From contig NW_026089666.1 in the NCBI RefSeq assembly GCF_024586455.1, forward strand, positions 33,899 to 97,898: DNA of 64,000 nucleotides, given 5' to 3'. This DNA is from Bactrocera neohumeralis. Lineage: Eukaryota > Arthropoda > Insecta > Diptera > Tephritidae. Below the pieces are notes generated by a model. That model did not search any database, was not told the DNA's origin, and saw only the letters and a list, made by a program, of their open reading frames with translations. Each line of letters starts with the position of its first letter. The stretch's first letter is position 1. Shown here in pieces: positions 42,294 through 53,211 of the stretch. The position numbers were made by a program, and so were the translations under genes.

Positions 42294-44382
42294 CAGTAGA
42301 ATCCGTTTATTATGACATCGAAAGGAATTGACAAACACGTCATAATAAGCGGACGTCATACAAAGCGTTTTGTGAAATGAAAAACTTTTTTTATGTAAAT
42401 ATGTATGTACTTAAATATTTTAATGCAGAAATATATTAAATAAATATGTATACATACATATATGTATATTAAATCAAAATTAAAATTGCACAATATAACA
42501 CATACAAGTGCATTTTTTACTGTAAGTAATCTGTAATTTTTGTCTGCTTTTGTTTTTTCATTTTATTGTAAAAACAGTCTCTAATACTATTGTGTATAAA
42601 AGACATAGCTATGGTCAAATTATCATTTTCAATATTGCTGTGAACAAATCGTGATAATAATTCTGCAGCATTTAATGCCTCTTCTGCGGTAGGTAATGGT
42701 TCTTCCTCGACTTCCTCTTCCCCATCACTTTCGAGTTGTTTCTTAGCACTAATGTTCTGTACGATATTTTCATCGGTGGGTTCTTCGGATGTGAGTAGAG
42801 CGCTATCGACGTCAACATAATCTTCCCACATTTCCGGTGCTGCTAAAGAATCTGAATTTAGGTTTCGTGACCACAAAGATAAAGGAATGTCATCTTCTTC
42901 ATAGAATTCATGTTCTGATATTTGAATAGGTAAACCGTCGTGGCTTTCAATGAATCCTGCATGTTTGAAACAGTTGCGAATGGTACTTTATGACATTTTA
43001 TTCCAGGCATCATTAACCATCAGAATTGCATCTAGCACCGTTATTTTTGTAGAAGAGTTGTTTTCATTAGCATCAAGACAGTTAATCATTTTGAGCACAA
43101 GGTTCTTCCTAAAATTCGTTTTGAGTGATCGTATTATTCCCTGATCTAATGGCTGTAGTACTGATGTTGTATTCGGCGGAAGGAAAGCAAGTGTTATAGA
43201 CTTTAAATCAGGAACATTTGGATGCGCTGGGCAATTATCAACCAGCAATAGAATCTTTTTCTTCTTCTTCACCAAATCACGATCCCAATCACGAAGCCAT
43301 TTTTCAAAAAGTTCTGACGTCATCCAAGCTTTACAATTGTTAGCATAATCGACAGGTAATGATTTGACACTTGTAAAATATCTTGGTTTTTGTGACTTTC
43401 CAATAATGAGCAATTTCCTTTTCTCTGTGCCACTCATATTAGCTGCTACCATGACAGTTATTCTATCTTTCGACAACTTACCTGCACTACAATTTTCACC
43501 TTTAAATTTTAAAGTTTTATCCGGCATTAATTTATAAAAAAGTCCAGTTTCATCAGCTTTAAATATCTCATCATCAGAAAATTGTCTTCGTAAATTCGGC
43601 CACACAGATATCAAACAGCTTGTTGTTGAATTTTGATCAACAGACGAAGATTCACCGACAATTTTTCCCGCCACAATGTTATGTCGAACTTTAAAACGAC
43701 TGATCCAGCTTGCAGAACAATTGAAGTCGAGAATACCAAAACGCGCGGCAAAACCTTTTGCCTTTTCCTGTAGCATAGGGCCGCTGACAGGTATTCCTTT
43801 GGTTCTCATGTTTTTAAACCACTGAATTAACGCTTGATCAACATTTTCTTGTCGTGATTTTCGAAGCCTCTTCGGTTTCAAAACATTTGAATTGAACGAT
43901 TGCTTAATGCGGTTCTTGTTTTTAAAAATCATTGAGATTGTCGAATGACCCACGCCAAATTCCTTTGCGAGACATGAGTTAGATTCTCCATTTTGTAATC
44001 TGCATATTATGGCACCTTTCTCCTCAATTGTAAATGCTTTACGTCGTTGTGATGATATTTTTTCACAGTAACAAACAAAAAACAATGCGTAACCTTCAAG
44101 CGTCAATTACTCACTGAGACTCAAAACAAAAACGAGGCACGTGCCGAACGGCGTCCGGAAACAACGAACATTGCCGGAGGTGTAAAGAATCATGTCAGTC
44201 ATTCTAACCGGACATAATTTATTAAAAATGGGTCATAATAAGCGACATGTCACTGTAAGCGAAGTCATTATATCCGACTTTTTTATAAAGAATTTTATAT
44301 GAAAACCAAACTTCAAAGTGTAATTACATCATAATAACCAGTTGGTCAATATAGGCGGAGTCATAATAAACGGATTCTACTG
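42294..44382 (-). mobile_element. Pogo/Tigger-like element pogo-2 (2089 bp)
   Basis: TA on each side (42292, 44383) and perfect 23-bp inverted ends that begin CAGTAGAATCCGTTTATTAT. The subterminal TCATAATAAGCGGACGTCAT recurs in variant form near 44230 (GTCATAATAAGCGACATGTC), a likely transposase-binding site. One almost complete transposase gene lies inside. Confidence 0.95.
42517..44106 (-). pseudogene. Pogo-2 transposase with a single stop codon
   Basis: Residues 1-372 (44106-42988) and, after one in-frame TAA, the C-terminal part through 42517; total near 530, the usual Tigger length. The DNA-binding region has the psq-type helix-turn-helix (SNSCLAKEFGVGHSTISMIF) and CENP-B fold (NVDQALIQWFKNMRTKGIPV). 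The catalytic domain has aspartates in FKADETGLFY, LLLVDNCPAHP and LQPLDQGIIRSL. The tail is acidic (EEEVEEEPLPTAEEAL) and ends KQTKITDYLQ, a PIP-box-like motif (Q-x-x-I/L-x-D-Y/F-L). A true start may be nearer the block RRKAFTIEEKGAII. The copy is only just dead and therefore young. Confidence 0.93.
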
Positions 44383-45173
44383 TATGTTCCTTAGTACAAA
44401 AACAACTACGCGTTCGGAGATGGGCGTAATCGGAGCATTGCCACGCACTCAAATCGCCATTAACCGAAAACATAATTAAGATATGCATATGTAATTTGGC
44501 ACAGAGAATCGCAGTATCAAGGGGCATCCGTGTGCAAATTTTTTTTAAAGATTGGGCGTGGCCCCGCCCTTTAACAAGTTTAACTATTATATATTATTAA
44601 CCAATTAAGCTACAACAACCATATACGCTTAAATACTATAAAAACCCCTACCGACAATGCAAAAATGTCTGTAATCGGAAGATAACCCCGCTATAACGGT
44701 AATGTTAAAAACTACTACAAGCGCATTAATTCAATAACTAAATACGCCACTACCATTACATTTTACCCCCGAGATGGTATAAGAGAACTTTTTGGAAGCC
44801 GGTGTGAAAATCGGACGATGGCGTGGCGCCGCCCACTTTTTGGTGAAATCTCATAACTCGACTTTGACAAAATTTAATACGTGGCTTTCCTTCGCTTTGC
44901 GCGAATAATACCTTTAGTATGTGACTTTTGATCGAAAAAAAGGCGTGTTTTACTCATAACAGTGTACTTTTATGCCCAAAAATAGATGAATTTGAACGGA
45001 AACTTGGCTTAGTTCCTATATAACTAATATCAAGATTTTCAAACATCCGTCTGATCTTACTGTAAATGATTGGTTTCACACCTTTGAGTATTTCCCCTGG
45101 CTTTGATTATTGCAAGTTGCAAGAGTATAAAATGTTCGGTTGCCCCCGAACTTAGCCCTACCTTACTTTTTAT

Positions 45174-45975
45174 TTATATTTTGGTTCGCGTTAGCGTAAA
45201 TTTATTAGAAACATCTTCAAAAGTGATTTGTATGATATGTGATGTTAACTAGACCGAAGATGTTAAGTTTAATATATTGAGTTTATGTGGAAAATGTCAA
45301 CCAGAGATTCGGAATTCATTATATTAGAAATATGAGAAAATCATTATAGTCGTATATAGGAGTTGGGTAGTATTAACCCGATTTTATCTCACCATACTAC
45401 ATATACGAGTATACAATTAACATTCCATATACTAATAAAGGAGAATGCATCGAGCGTTTCATAAAGGTACCTCACATAAAATCATCAATCAGGAAAAGAT
45501 TTCCTCTGAGTTTCCTTTATATATCTCGTCACAGTGACCACTTTTCGTCCAAGGTTTTATCTTGCTATATTAATTGTTTCTTTATTTGTATCCCGGAAAG
45601 TGAAATAATTAAATGGAATTTTAAATTGTGTTATATGAGAAGTAGGGGTGGTTGGAGTCCGACTTTATCCATTTTCTTAATGTAATATAAGAATGTCTTA
45701 TATCGAATTCGGTTGAAATTGGTCGAATAGCTCCTAAGATATGTGATTTTACTCAAAACTGTGTGGTGCCACTTTTAGAAGTTTTTAACAGTACCGTTAT
45801 ATAGGGAGTGAACGAGGATATCTTCAGAATTCAACAATTTTTACATTGTCAGTAGGGGCTAAAGTGATTTTCCCTGAGTAAATTTGTTTGTATTAGCTTG
45901 AATTGTTTAGAAGATATGTACATTAAACCTTTCAGAGGGTGGGGCCACGCCTATTTTTGAAGTTATACTTCTTAT
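45174..45975. repeat. GTTCGG-family related fragment G3
   Basis: No gene. The block 45600-45970 has the order seen in G1 and G2 interiors: GTTATATGAGAAGTAGGGGTGG, TCGGTTGAAATTGG, GAAGATATGTAC and GGTGGGGCCACGCC. The ends are not preserved. 45174-45300 is unassigned AT-rich DNA. Confidence 0.55.
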
Positions 45976-46009
45976 ACGAGTTCGGAAAAGGTTGCGATAG
46001 ATTCAAGTT

Positions 46010-47240
46010 GCGCAACCTTGCTCAATATGAATCTACGCAACCTTGTTTGCGAAGATGTTCGAGCAGCAAGCGAAGCGGTGACAATCGGCGATCGTTTGTT
46101 CGTTTCTTTCGGCACAGCTCAGCTTTTCTACCAACAACACAATGTTGCCATGCTTATGCTGTTGTTGCTTCTGTAGAACAATGTTTCAATTTTTGGTTGG
46201 TGACATATTCAATTAAAAATAAATTCTGTTGGGATTCGAACCTACGTGCTCGTCGTAACTTTTCAAGCGCTTACCACCAACACCACCATTGACACTTGTA
46301 TTGCGTTGTCCTAATTATGGTTTGGTTATGCATGTAAGAAACATACGATGGTTCTAATAATTTTGTTTAAGTATAGAAATATGCTTTTGTAGAACATTTG
46401 CTTTCGCAAACATACAGACAAATGTGCAAACGACATAATATACAATGTATGTATGATTGTTTCGCATTTTGCTTCTACGCCGGTCAAATTTCTATACAAA
46501 AATCGGCTGAAATGTGTGAGCAAATAAAAAATGGACAACTAGGGCAAATAATTTTTAAAAAATTTATTGACAATTAAATATAAATTTACTTAAATTTATT
46601 TAAATTTATTGAAATTTCGTTTCGCATTTTTCGGCACTTTCAAATTAATTAATATAAGTAAAATTCACGACTTAACCCGCACACGTCTTATTCGTGCAAA
46701 ATTTCCAACTTTATGAAAATTGACGCAATTACTGAGACTTCAATTTTATGTAAAGTTGAAAACATGTTTACATATGAATATATAATATATTTGATTTTGG
46801 AGCAATTATCGACACTTGTCTTAATATACAAAATTGGGCCAAAACGAAACAATGAAATACATAATTACTTTTGCATGTCAATATGGAAATGCCGACGGCA
46901 AAACGAAATTGCTTACATTCGTACATTGCGTATGAATCATGAAAATATCATCATAATGTTTAGGTAAATCTTTTATATATTTAAAATGAGTTATTATAAA
47001 ATAAAATCAAATTAGCATTAAATAATTTGAAAAATAATAAATCAAAAATAATAGAGTTCTACATACATATTTCCATCCTATGGAATATCAAAGAAATCAT
47101 TTTATAAATACATATATTTCTGTCTCTTCATATTTTCGGTTAGAATATGTGAGAGAATTGTAAAAAATGTTAAAATTGCGAGGCGAATTCCGACCTACCT
47201 GATCTTCACAAGACAATATGGCAGCCAAATTGGCTGGACC
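46010..47240. repeat. Dispersed AT-rich repeat, copy D
   Basis: Matches copy B (46060-46150 with 16450-16560; 46860-46960 with 15500-15620; 47120-47190 with 16300-16390) and copy A (46395-46440 reverse to 620-665). Block order differs from copy B, again suggesting rearranged copies. The open frame 46713-46967 lies in a shared block but is not conserved as protein between copies. Confidence 0.65.
46227..46305 (-). repeat. tRNA-like / SINE-like block
   Basis: On the minus strand GGTTCGAATCCCAAC is a perfect B-box, and GGTGTTGGTGGTAAGCGCTTGA in front resembles an A-box. The spacing is roughly that of a tRNA. Stems do not fold into a full cloverleaf (only part of an acceptor pairing GTTGG/CCAAC), so it is a tRNA relic or SINE head within repeat copy D and not a working tRNA gene. 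Confidence 0.45.
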
Positions 47241-47289
47241 TCCGATCAATGTTGATAAAATAAATGACAGTGATAATACGCATAACACA

Positions 47290-47640
47290 GCGGATTCCAG
47301 GTTATGTTATGGTAAGTTTCTCTTGAATATTTCAATTGTCCGTAATAGATGCACCTTCTGCATTAAATTTGTGCCTTCATCCGCGCGTAGGGACTCCACG
47401 CACCTTCTTTTTTTAATTTTTTGCCCTCAGCTGTACATTGCAAATATGATCTCCTGTGTCAAGTAACTGTTTTCTATCTTTATTTACTGCTTGGTTACGG
47501 CACTTTTTCGTAAGTGGCGTTTTGTGAGCACGGCAGTGGTCCTATTACGCCCGTAGACGAACTCATCCACTCTTTTCTTGGTAATAAACCAGAGTAAAGT
47601 GGTCGGTATTGCATGGAATCAGTGGCCAAAAATACTTCCT
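47290..47640. repeat. Weak GTTCGG-family relic G4
   Basis: TTATTTACTGCTTGGTTACG and GTTTTGTGAGCACGGCAGTG resemble the G1 interior (TTTATGGCTTAGTTATGACA; TTTTGTGGGCGTGGCAGTTG). No ends and no gene. Confidence 0.4.
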
Positions 47641-47689
47641 CTGCCTATATAAAAGAAAAATGTTTGCCTCAGCTTTTTAAAGTCAGAGT

Positions 47690-48180
47690 AAAAAGCACTT
47701 TTTTAATCTAGTGCCCCCTGGTGGTTTCATCTATTTGTCGACTGGTGCGTTAGAATCTGCTATCTTTATCGATTGTCCAGTGAGAATTTCATGACATTTC
47801 ATTGATTGGAAGTGAAGTTGTTACGTTTTAAGTGTCAGTATTGATATAAGTCATCATTGGAATTTATGGAAATGGAATTGAACATCTCTAAGACATCGAT
47901 TTATCGCATTTTGACCCAACATTTAGGCTTACGAAAGGTGTGTGCACGGTTTGTTCTGCACAAATTGGCTGAAAATCAAAAATTGCTCAGAATCCAACAC
48001 TCGAAGGAATTAAAAAGAAGTCAAAAAGGACAAAAACTTCCTTTACAATATTGTGACTGATGACGAAACGTGGTGTTTCCAATATGATCCTGAAACGAAA
48101 CGCCATAGTCCTGAATGGAAGACATCGGACGAGCCGAAACCCAAAACATCTCGCATGGGATCTTGATTCCATGCAGATGA
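47690..48180 (+). pseudogene. Mariner transposase fragment
   Basis: The open frame 47857-48060 reads ELNISKTSIYRILTQHLGLR (second helix-turn-helix) and CARFVLHKLAENQKLLRI. After a frame change, TDDETWCFQYDPETKRHSPE (48058-48117) contains the first catalytic aspartate. It stops at about 48170 next to a TTAA element. The rest of the catalytic domain is missing. A different mariner lineage from the copy at 30570 (TDDETW against TGDEKW). Confidence 0.82.
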
Positions 48181-48192
48181 TTGTCGACTTAA

Positions 48193-48907
48193 GGGGGGAG
48201 CCTGCTTTAGAGGCTTCAAAAAATCGATTTTTTTGAGAATTTTTTTCGGAAGGAAAGAAAAAATTTATTAAAGCGAAATTTCTAACGTTTAAAGTTATAT
48301 ATTTAAACATCATCCAAAAATTTTTGAAAACTTTGAGAAACAATTGCCCGATGCATCTCGCATGTTCATTAGTCGGACGGCTGGCAGGATGCAGGTCGCA
48401 TTTCTATCGGAAACAAGAAATTCAAAGAGACTCATATTTATTAATAACGTATCTTCTAGTAAATTTAAGAAAATCCAAAAAAAAGGTGTAAAATTCTACA
48501 ATTCTTTTAAAATTGGAAAAAAGTGGTTTTTGATCAAAAAAATTTTACTTTAAGTTGTTTCAAAATATGTTCAAACTTAAGTTTATCTAGTTTAAATAGA
48601 AGATAATTTAATGCTAAAGATAAAAAACTCTGCCCCAATTTCATACGACGTTTAGTTTTTGTTCTATCCTGCCTGCCACTTAAGAAAAATCGTAAAAATG
48701 AAAAACCGAGAAAGCGCGTTAAAGTTTCCGCTTTCTGCTCAAGCGCTCATATATTTATCTGCTAGACCTTCGGTCACTATTTCCCTTCTAGCTTCGACAA
48801 TATTTTGAATTCCAATCTATAACTTTGGGGAAATATTCATAGATAATTTTTAAAGAGATTTAAGCAAAAAAAAAAATTGTTTGAAGCTTCTAAAGCAGGC
48901 TCCCCCC
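48193..48907. mobile_element. TTAA-flanked non-autonomous TIR element (715 bp)
   Basis: Ends GGGGGGAGCCTGCTTTAGAG and, from the right, GGGGGGAGCCTGCTTTAGAA; the inverted match extends through GCTTC and an A/T run to about 35 bp. TTAA precedes it (48189) and TAAA follows (48908), consistent with a mutated TTAA. It is inserted in or next to a mariner relic. The interior has only short frames. Confidence 0.85.
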
Positions 48908-49139
48908 TAAATAGCATATATTCATATTATGCAAGCCAATTCGAACTTTTTTGATAAGTTTTGATTTTGTTCTGTTGGTTTTATTTCATAAAGTCTTTTC
49001 ATAACAATACTTTTAATATATTCGTAGATATCTGATTCAAATCTACGGTTTAGGTCGCCAATATAGTTTTTCCTTTATTACCAAATGAACCTTTTTCCTA
49101 AACACCATAATTTAAAAATATATAGTAGTAAAAGTTCAT
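48908..49139. other. Unassigned AT-rich sequence
   Basis: No gene or recognisable repeat border is visible. Confidence 0.5.
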
Positions 49140-49610
49140 ATAGATATTAGGCTAGGTTAGGATGCACAGGTAGGCCAATAAGCCACGCATGGACCAGTTT
49201 TCGTTCTTGCACCAGGTGGAGTTCAGTTCCTAGGTCCAAGAGAAGTAGTCTTCCTTCAGGATTCCTGCGCTTGGCGCGAATATTAACATATTCTGCAACC
49301 TCAATATCGATACCTCCTCCAGTGTATCATACCGTTGGGACCCCAGAGGCTCACAGCGTAGTCTTGCTAAAGTGAGAAAATTGCACAAGTGAAGCTCCAT
49401 TGTTTCCCTAACATACTGCTTTAAACATTTTCTACAGTCTTCTCGATCTTTCAGCCCCATTCTGCAGGCGTGTGCCGCCATACTCCGATCATGCTTCTAC
49501 AGTCTTTTCTATCGAGTGCCAATAGCAATTGTGTGTACTTCCGATCTGATCCACATGACTTTTACGGTCTCACACCCAGGTAGTCTCTAAATTTCCTTCA
49601 GCCAGTAGAC
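49140..49610 (-). pseudogene. LINE 3' end remnant with zinc motif
   Basis: The minus-strand frame 49481-49230 gives AHACRMGLKDREDCRKCLKQ then ETMELHLC, an x-C-x2-C...H-x4-C-like motif at the end of RNase-H-bearing LINEs (LOA/I group). Degraded upstream sequence continues to about 49610. The 3' side contains GGCTAGGTTAGGATG, a common fly-repeat motif. A TE relic and not a host gene. Confidence 0.6.
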
Positions 49611-49654
49611 GTCCCGCCGATTTAGCTGCGCAGTTTTTCGCAAAAATGCACTAG

Positions 49655-49930
49655 CATATATCGGCCAATATGTAAGTTATTTCAATGAAAATGAGCTAGC
49701 GTGTTTTAATCACAACAGTGTATCTTTGTGCTTAAAATAGATAAATTTGAGCGAAAAGTTGACTCAGCCCCTATATAACTAATATTCGGATTTTCGAACA
49801 TCCCGCTGACTTTACTCTATATAATTGGTTTTACACCTTAAAGTATCTCCCTGGCTTTGATTTTTGTAAGTTGCAAGAGTATAAAATATTCGGTGGCACT
49901 CAAAATTAGCTCTTCTTTACTTGTTTTTTT
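49655..49930 (-). repeat. GTTCGG-family right-end fragment G5
   Basis: Matches 44920-45173 (ACAGTGTATCTTTGTGC, CCTATATAACTAATATTCGG, TCTCCCTGGCTTTGAT). It ends TTGCAAGAGTATAAAATATT and TCTTTACTTGTT. Only the right third of the element is present. Confidence 0.8.
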
Positions 49931-49998
49931 GGTGTTGGCATTGTCAACCATTTTGTATTTAAGGTAGGTAGTGAAGCAAAGGACTGACTGAACATATA

Positions 49999-50120
49999 CA
50001 AGGTGCTTTCCAAAGTAAACAGACTTAAAAAAAAAAACAACAGAACAAATGGTTTTTTCGGCAAAATCAATTTAAATTAAAATAAAATATAATTTTTGGT
50101 CAAATAATCGGTCACAAGCG
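49999..50120 (+). repeat. Possible mariner-type left end
   Basis: TA followed by CAAGGTGCTTTCCAAAGTAA and then a block typical of mariner 5' regions (CGGCAAAATCAATTTAAATT). No transposase follows because LINE sequence starts near 50160. Confidence 0.35.
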
Positions 50121-51201
50121 TCGACCCGTTGGTCTTGGTTCTCAGTTAAGCCAGACTTTTCAGCTGAGCTCTATGCTACCGGGGGGGTCGGCAGGTCGCG
50201 GATAGTAGGACGGCCTGTAGTAACAGGTTAGGTGCGAAATAAGTTATGACGAATAAGCAACCCCCGACGAGGAGGAGTGGAGGTTGCGGTATAAAAGCCA
50301 GCTAAGCTGATGAAACCCCTGAAACAGAGGCGAGCCGATACCGCCTCTCAAAAATAGGTGTCTTCCCCCATGGGCATGGTTGGTAATACAAAAGTCCAGG
50401 CTCGACGGACTCACACTGAGCGGCTTCCTGGTCAGTGTCTGATCAACATGTCAGATGCGGCTGTTAAAGTTTTTTGACCGATGTAAATCGCGGTGCACTT
50501 TGAGTCCGTTTATATCTTATCAGCGACTCCTCTGCTACCGAGATGGATAGAGTGATGTAAGCCTGCTCTGCCGAGGTGTTAGCCACAGTGTCCATCAGTA
50601 ACCAGCGCCTTCAGGCTCTGGTCAAGGAGTGTGCATTTGGCGCAAGATTAATAGTCTGCGTTGCCCCGGGCCTCAGGGAACTGGGGTAGGGGCATAAACA
50701 CAGAGGGTACACCCGCTCCTGTTCATTTCGGCCCGCCCCCCTACAAACGATGCGCTGATACAACAGTAAGGAATGAAATTTTACATGAGCAAAAACAAAA
50801 CGAATGATAGCAGAAATAGCAGCAACAGTAGCAGTAACATCTATGCTACTATACTGAGAAACGACGCGGGAAACGCAAGACAACCGAATAAAACTAAAGT
50901 GCCAGGGGCTGTTTCCCAAAGGACACCAGTAATGGAAATGGATTCATTTTAGCGGTCTTCGTGACTTAGTAGATCTCTCATAAGGATGCTTAGCGTAGAA
51001 AACCGAACGCGAACATGATCCTCGCCAACTGCGCCGCACATGACTGAGCTTGGTGAAGAAATCAAGAAATTGATAGATATGATGTGTCCACCACAGCGAA
51101 CAAGCAACAATACTTAGAGACCTCGTTGGCAATTTAAAAGACACGAAAAAGCCTTAGAGGAGTACCAAAAGAGCAAGGAAGCAAGACGGAATATTCTAAA
51201 T

Positions 51202-51850
51202 ATGCCCGAAACAACGGAAATATCACCTAAAAGACATCGCGAAAAAAACAGGCGAAAAGGCAGACTCCTTCAAAGATGGGTAGCAAGAAATGTCCTCTCT
51301 ACCAAGAAGCGTACAAAAGAGCCAACATATGAGAGCCTTACAGCTCAACCTCAATCACTGCGAAGCAGCTCAAGACCTGTATACGCATACGCATACTGCG
51401 AACAATACAAAAACATTAGCGCAGTAATGTGGACTTCTGACCTAACAAAAGGAAAAAGGTCCATTTGTGCCTGTGGAGAAAACGTGTTCCAAGAAAAGCC
51501 ACTAACAGGACGGGCCTACTACTCGCGGTCAAAAATATGCGGAATAAACTTTTATAGCTGTTACATTCCGCCGAGCATCGCACAAGGTGAATAGGAAAGA
51601 ATCATCGATAATCAGGTACGATAAGTGTCGAGCACCACAATGAACGTGGTGGCAGGTGACTTCAATGCATGGGCAGTGGAGTGGGGTAGCATGTACGCAA
51701 ATCAAAGGGGACGACAAACAGACAGCAGATTTCACAATGCTAAACGAGCGCTTTAAGCGAAAGCGAAATGAACTCAAGAAAGCAAAAAAGAAGAGCAAAG
51801 CGTGTTGTATTAAGGAGCTCTGCAACAAAGTCGAAGAAAACCCGTGAGGA
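51202..51850 (+). pseudogene. R1-like ORF1 start fused to endonuclease remnant
   Basis: The frame 51202-51594 begins with a basic, charged ORF1-like part (SPKRHREKNRRKGR) and passes without a stop into an APE-type endonuclease segment (AYCEQYKNISAVMWTSDLTK; YYSRSKICGINFYSCYIPPS). After a stop the catalytic block VAGDFNAWAVEWGSMYANQR is readable (51650-51710, aspartate and asparagine of GDFNAW). The ORF1-endonuclease joint is an internal deletion and not a natural fusion. Short frames follow to 51847. Confidence 0.8.
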
Positions 51851-51984
51851 GATGCATACAAAATGCACGGTTGTCCAAACTCTTTTCCCGACGCAATTGA
51901 TATAAAGGCGACAAATAAAATAATCTGGAACTACAAACGTACCGCTAGTCATTGACCAAGAAACATTAGAACCAGCAGAGAGAT

Positions 51985-52400
51985 TCGCAAATACTAAAGC
52001 ATCAGGCCTAGATGGCATCCCGAATAAAGCCCTAAAATGGCCTATTAAATATAAACCCACCCCGTTTACGGAAGTTTTTACGCAATGTTTACGAGAGGGA
52101 GTATTCCCTAAGATTTAGAAAAAAACAGCGGGTAGTGCTCATACAAAAGCCAATTAAACCAGCAGGGGAGCCATGCTTCTACCGACCATTATATATGTTG
52201 GACACAATGGGGATAATACTGGAGCGTATAATCTGTGTGCGGCTAGAGAAACACCTAGAAAGAGAGCCACCGGGCTAAGCCGAAAACCAATAAAGTTTTG
52301 GAATGCATAGGTCAACAACAGACGCCATATAAAAGTTAACAGAGGTCGCAAGCAAGACAATTGAAGGAACTTTTACTAAAACCGTTAGTGAAAAGGCGCA
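51985..52400 (+). pseudogene. R1-like reverse transcriptase start
   Basis: Translation gives ANTKASGLDGIPNKALKWPI and FTQCLREGVFPKI, then in other frames PCFYRPLYMLDTMGIILERI and RLEKHLERE. It corresponds to 25616-25380 in the minus-strand copy and ends before the palm motif. Confidence 0.82.
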
Positions 52401-52429
52401 ATCATCAAACAGTTGAGTTTCAAAAATAA

Positions 52430-53110
52430 CCCAAGAAGAAACCAAGTCTATTCAAAACGCAAATGAAAGATGGGTAGACTTGTTTAAAAAGAAAAAATCA
52501 ATGGAAAAACAGAACAAAACCAGACGCCATTATTATTACAAAGAATGATGGTGCGTCGTATGCAGATATTCTGCGAAAAATAAAAATTGACAGCGGGCTT
52601 GAGGAACTGTTTTTAAACATTACCCATATTTGCAAAACACTCAAAGGAGATTTGCTTATAGAACTAAAGAATCGAGCAGAAACGAGAATCTTTCCACAGC
52701 GCCTTGGAAGTAGTGTTTGGCGAAATGCTAATGTTACAGCCTAAATCCCTCAACGTTACGATTACGTGCAAAGACCTGGACGAAATTATAACTCCCGAAG
52801 AAATCTGCGCAGCACTAAAAGGGTAGTGCGGAATCCAAAAGCTGGAGATATCAAGTGTCAAAAGTCTGCGAAAAATCCGAAGTGGCACACAAATAGCACT
52901 TGCTTGCATGCGGGCTCAAGATGTCAAGCCGATGTCTGGCCGAAAGATGCGAAAATGAAAGAGCATTGGTAGACAACCAAATAACACTTTTAATGAATTT
53001 ACCGAAAATTCAACAAGAAACTCGTAAAGAATTTCAAAATCTATACTCGACAGTAACTAATTGTTCACCTGTGTTTCCACTGAATCGTGGGACCATATCA
53101 TAGTAAATAT
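52430..53110 (+). pseudogene. R1-like ORF1 (gag) fragment
   Basis: Translation shows PDAIIITKNDGASYADILRK, LNITHICKTLKGDLLIELKN and later LRSTKRVVRNPKAGDIKCQK, the order of the middle part of R1-type ORF1 proteins. The cysteine knuckle region is degraded (52900-52960). It follows the RT fragment, so gene order is reversed from a normal LINE. This indicates a second copy placed next to the first, or a rearrangement. 53111-53211 holds nothing recognisable. Confidence 0.7.
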
Positions 53111-53211
53111 TTGTGCAGCAACACGAGTGAGTTGGCTGATCAGAGGTCACACGTGGACTAATAATGTAGTACTTTGTGAAGCCATTGAAAAAAGAACTCC
53201 CGTATTCGTAG

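Larger units (their letters stand above)
41855..45173. mobile_element. GTTCGG-family element G2, with pogo-2 inside
   Basis: Left end AACAAGTAAGGAATCGCTAA with CGGATATATCCG, right end GAGTATAAAATGTTCGGTTG then AACTTAGCCCTACCTTACTT, so the termini are inverted and each contains a small palindrome. Without pogo-2 it is about 1.2 kb. Inside are a CCGTCCGTCCGTG tract (42260-42275), GGGCGTGGCCCCGCCC (44553) and AGATGGTATAAGAG. Nothing codes for a transposase. The region 44385-45120 is otherwise featureless. Confidence 0.8.
50160..52400 (+). mobile_element. R1-like LINE, plus strand, heavily decayed
   Basis: 5' untranslated sequence (50160-50800, GC-richer than its surroundings, no gene), ORF1 N-terminal scraps (50800-51250), a jump into endonuclease (about 51350-51750), then the start of reverse transcriptase (51990-52400). 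Many stops and shifts. Same family as the copies at 23661-26060 and 28735-29514, but this one keeps 5' parts. Confidence 0.85.

Noticed and set aside
46227..46305. Functional tRNA gene
   Set aside because: B-box is good but D and anticodon stems do not form and the acceptor is incomplete.
49230..49481. A host zinc-finger gene
   Set aside because: The cysteine/histidine motif and surroundings match LINE C-termini, and the frame is short with degraded upstream sequence.
50160..50800. GC-richer stretch as a host gene or bacterial insert
   Set aside because: No coherent reading frame. It precedes R1-like ORF1 scraps and fits a LINE 5' untranslated region.
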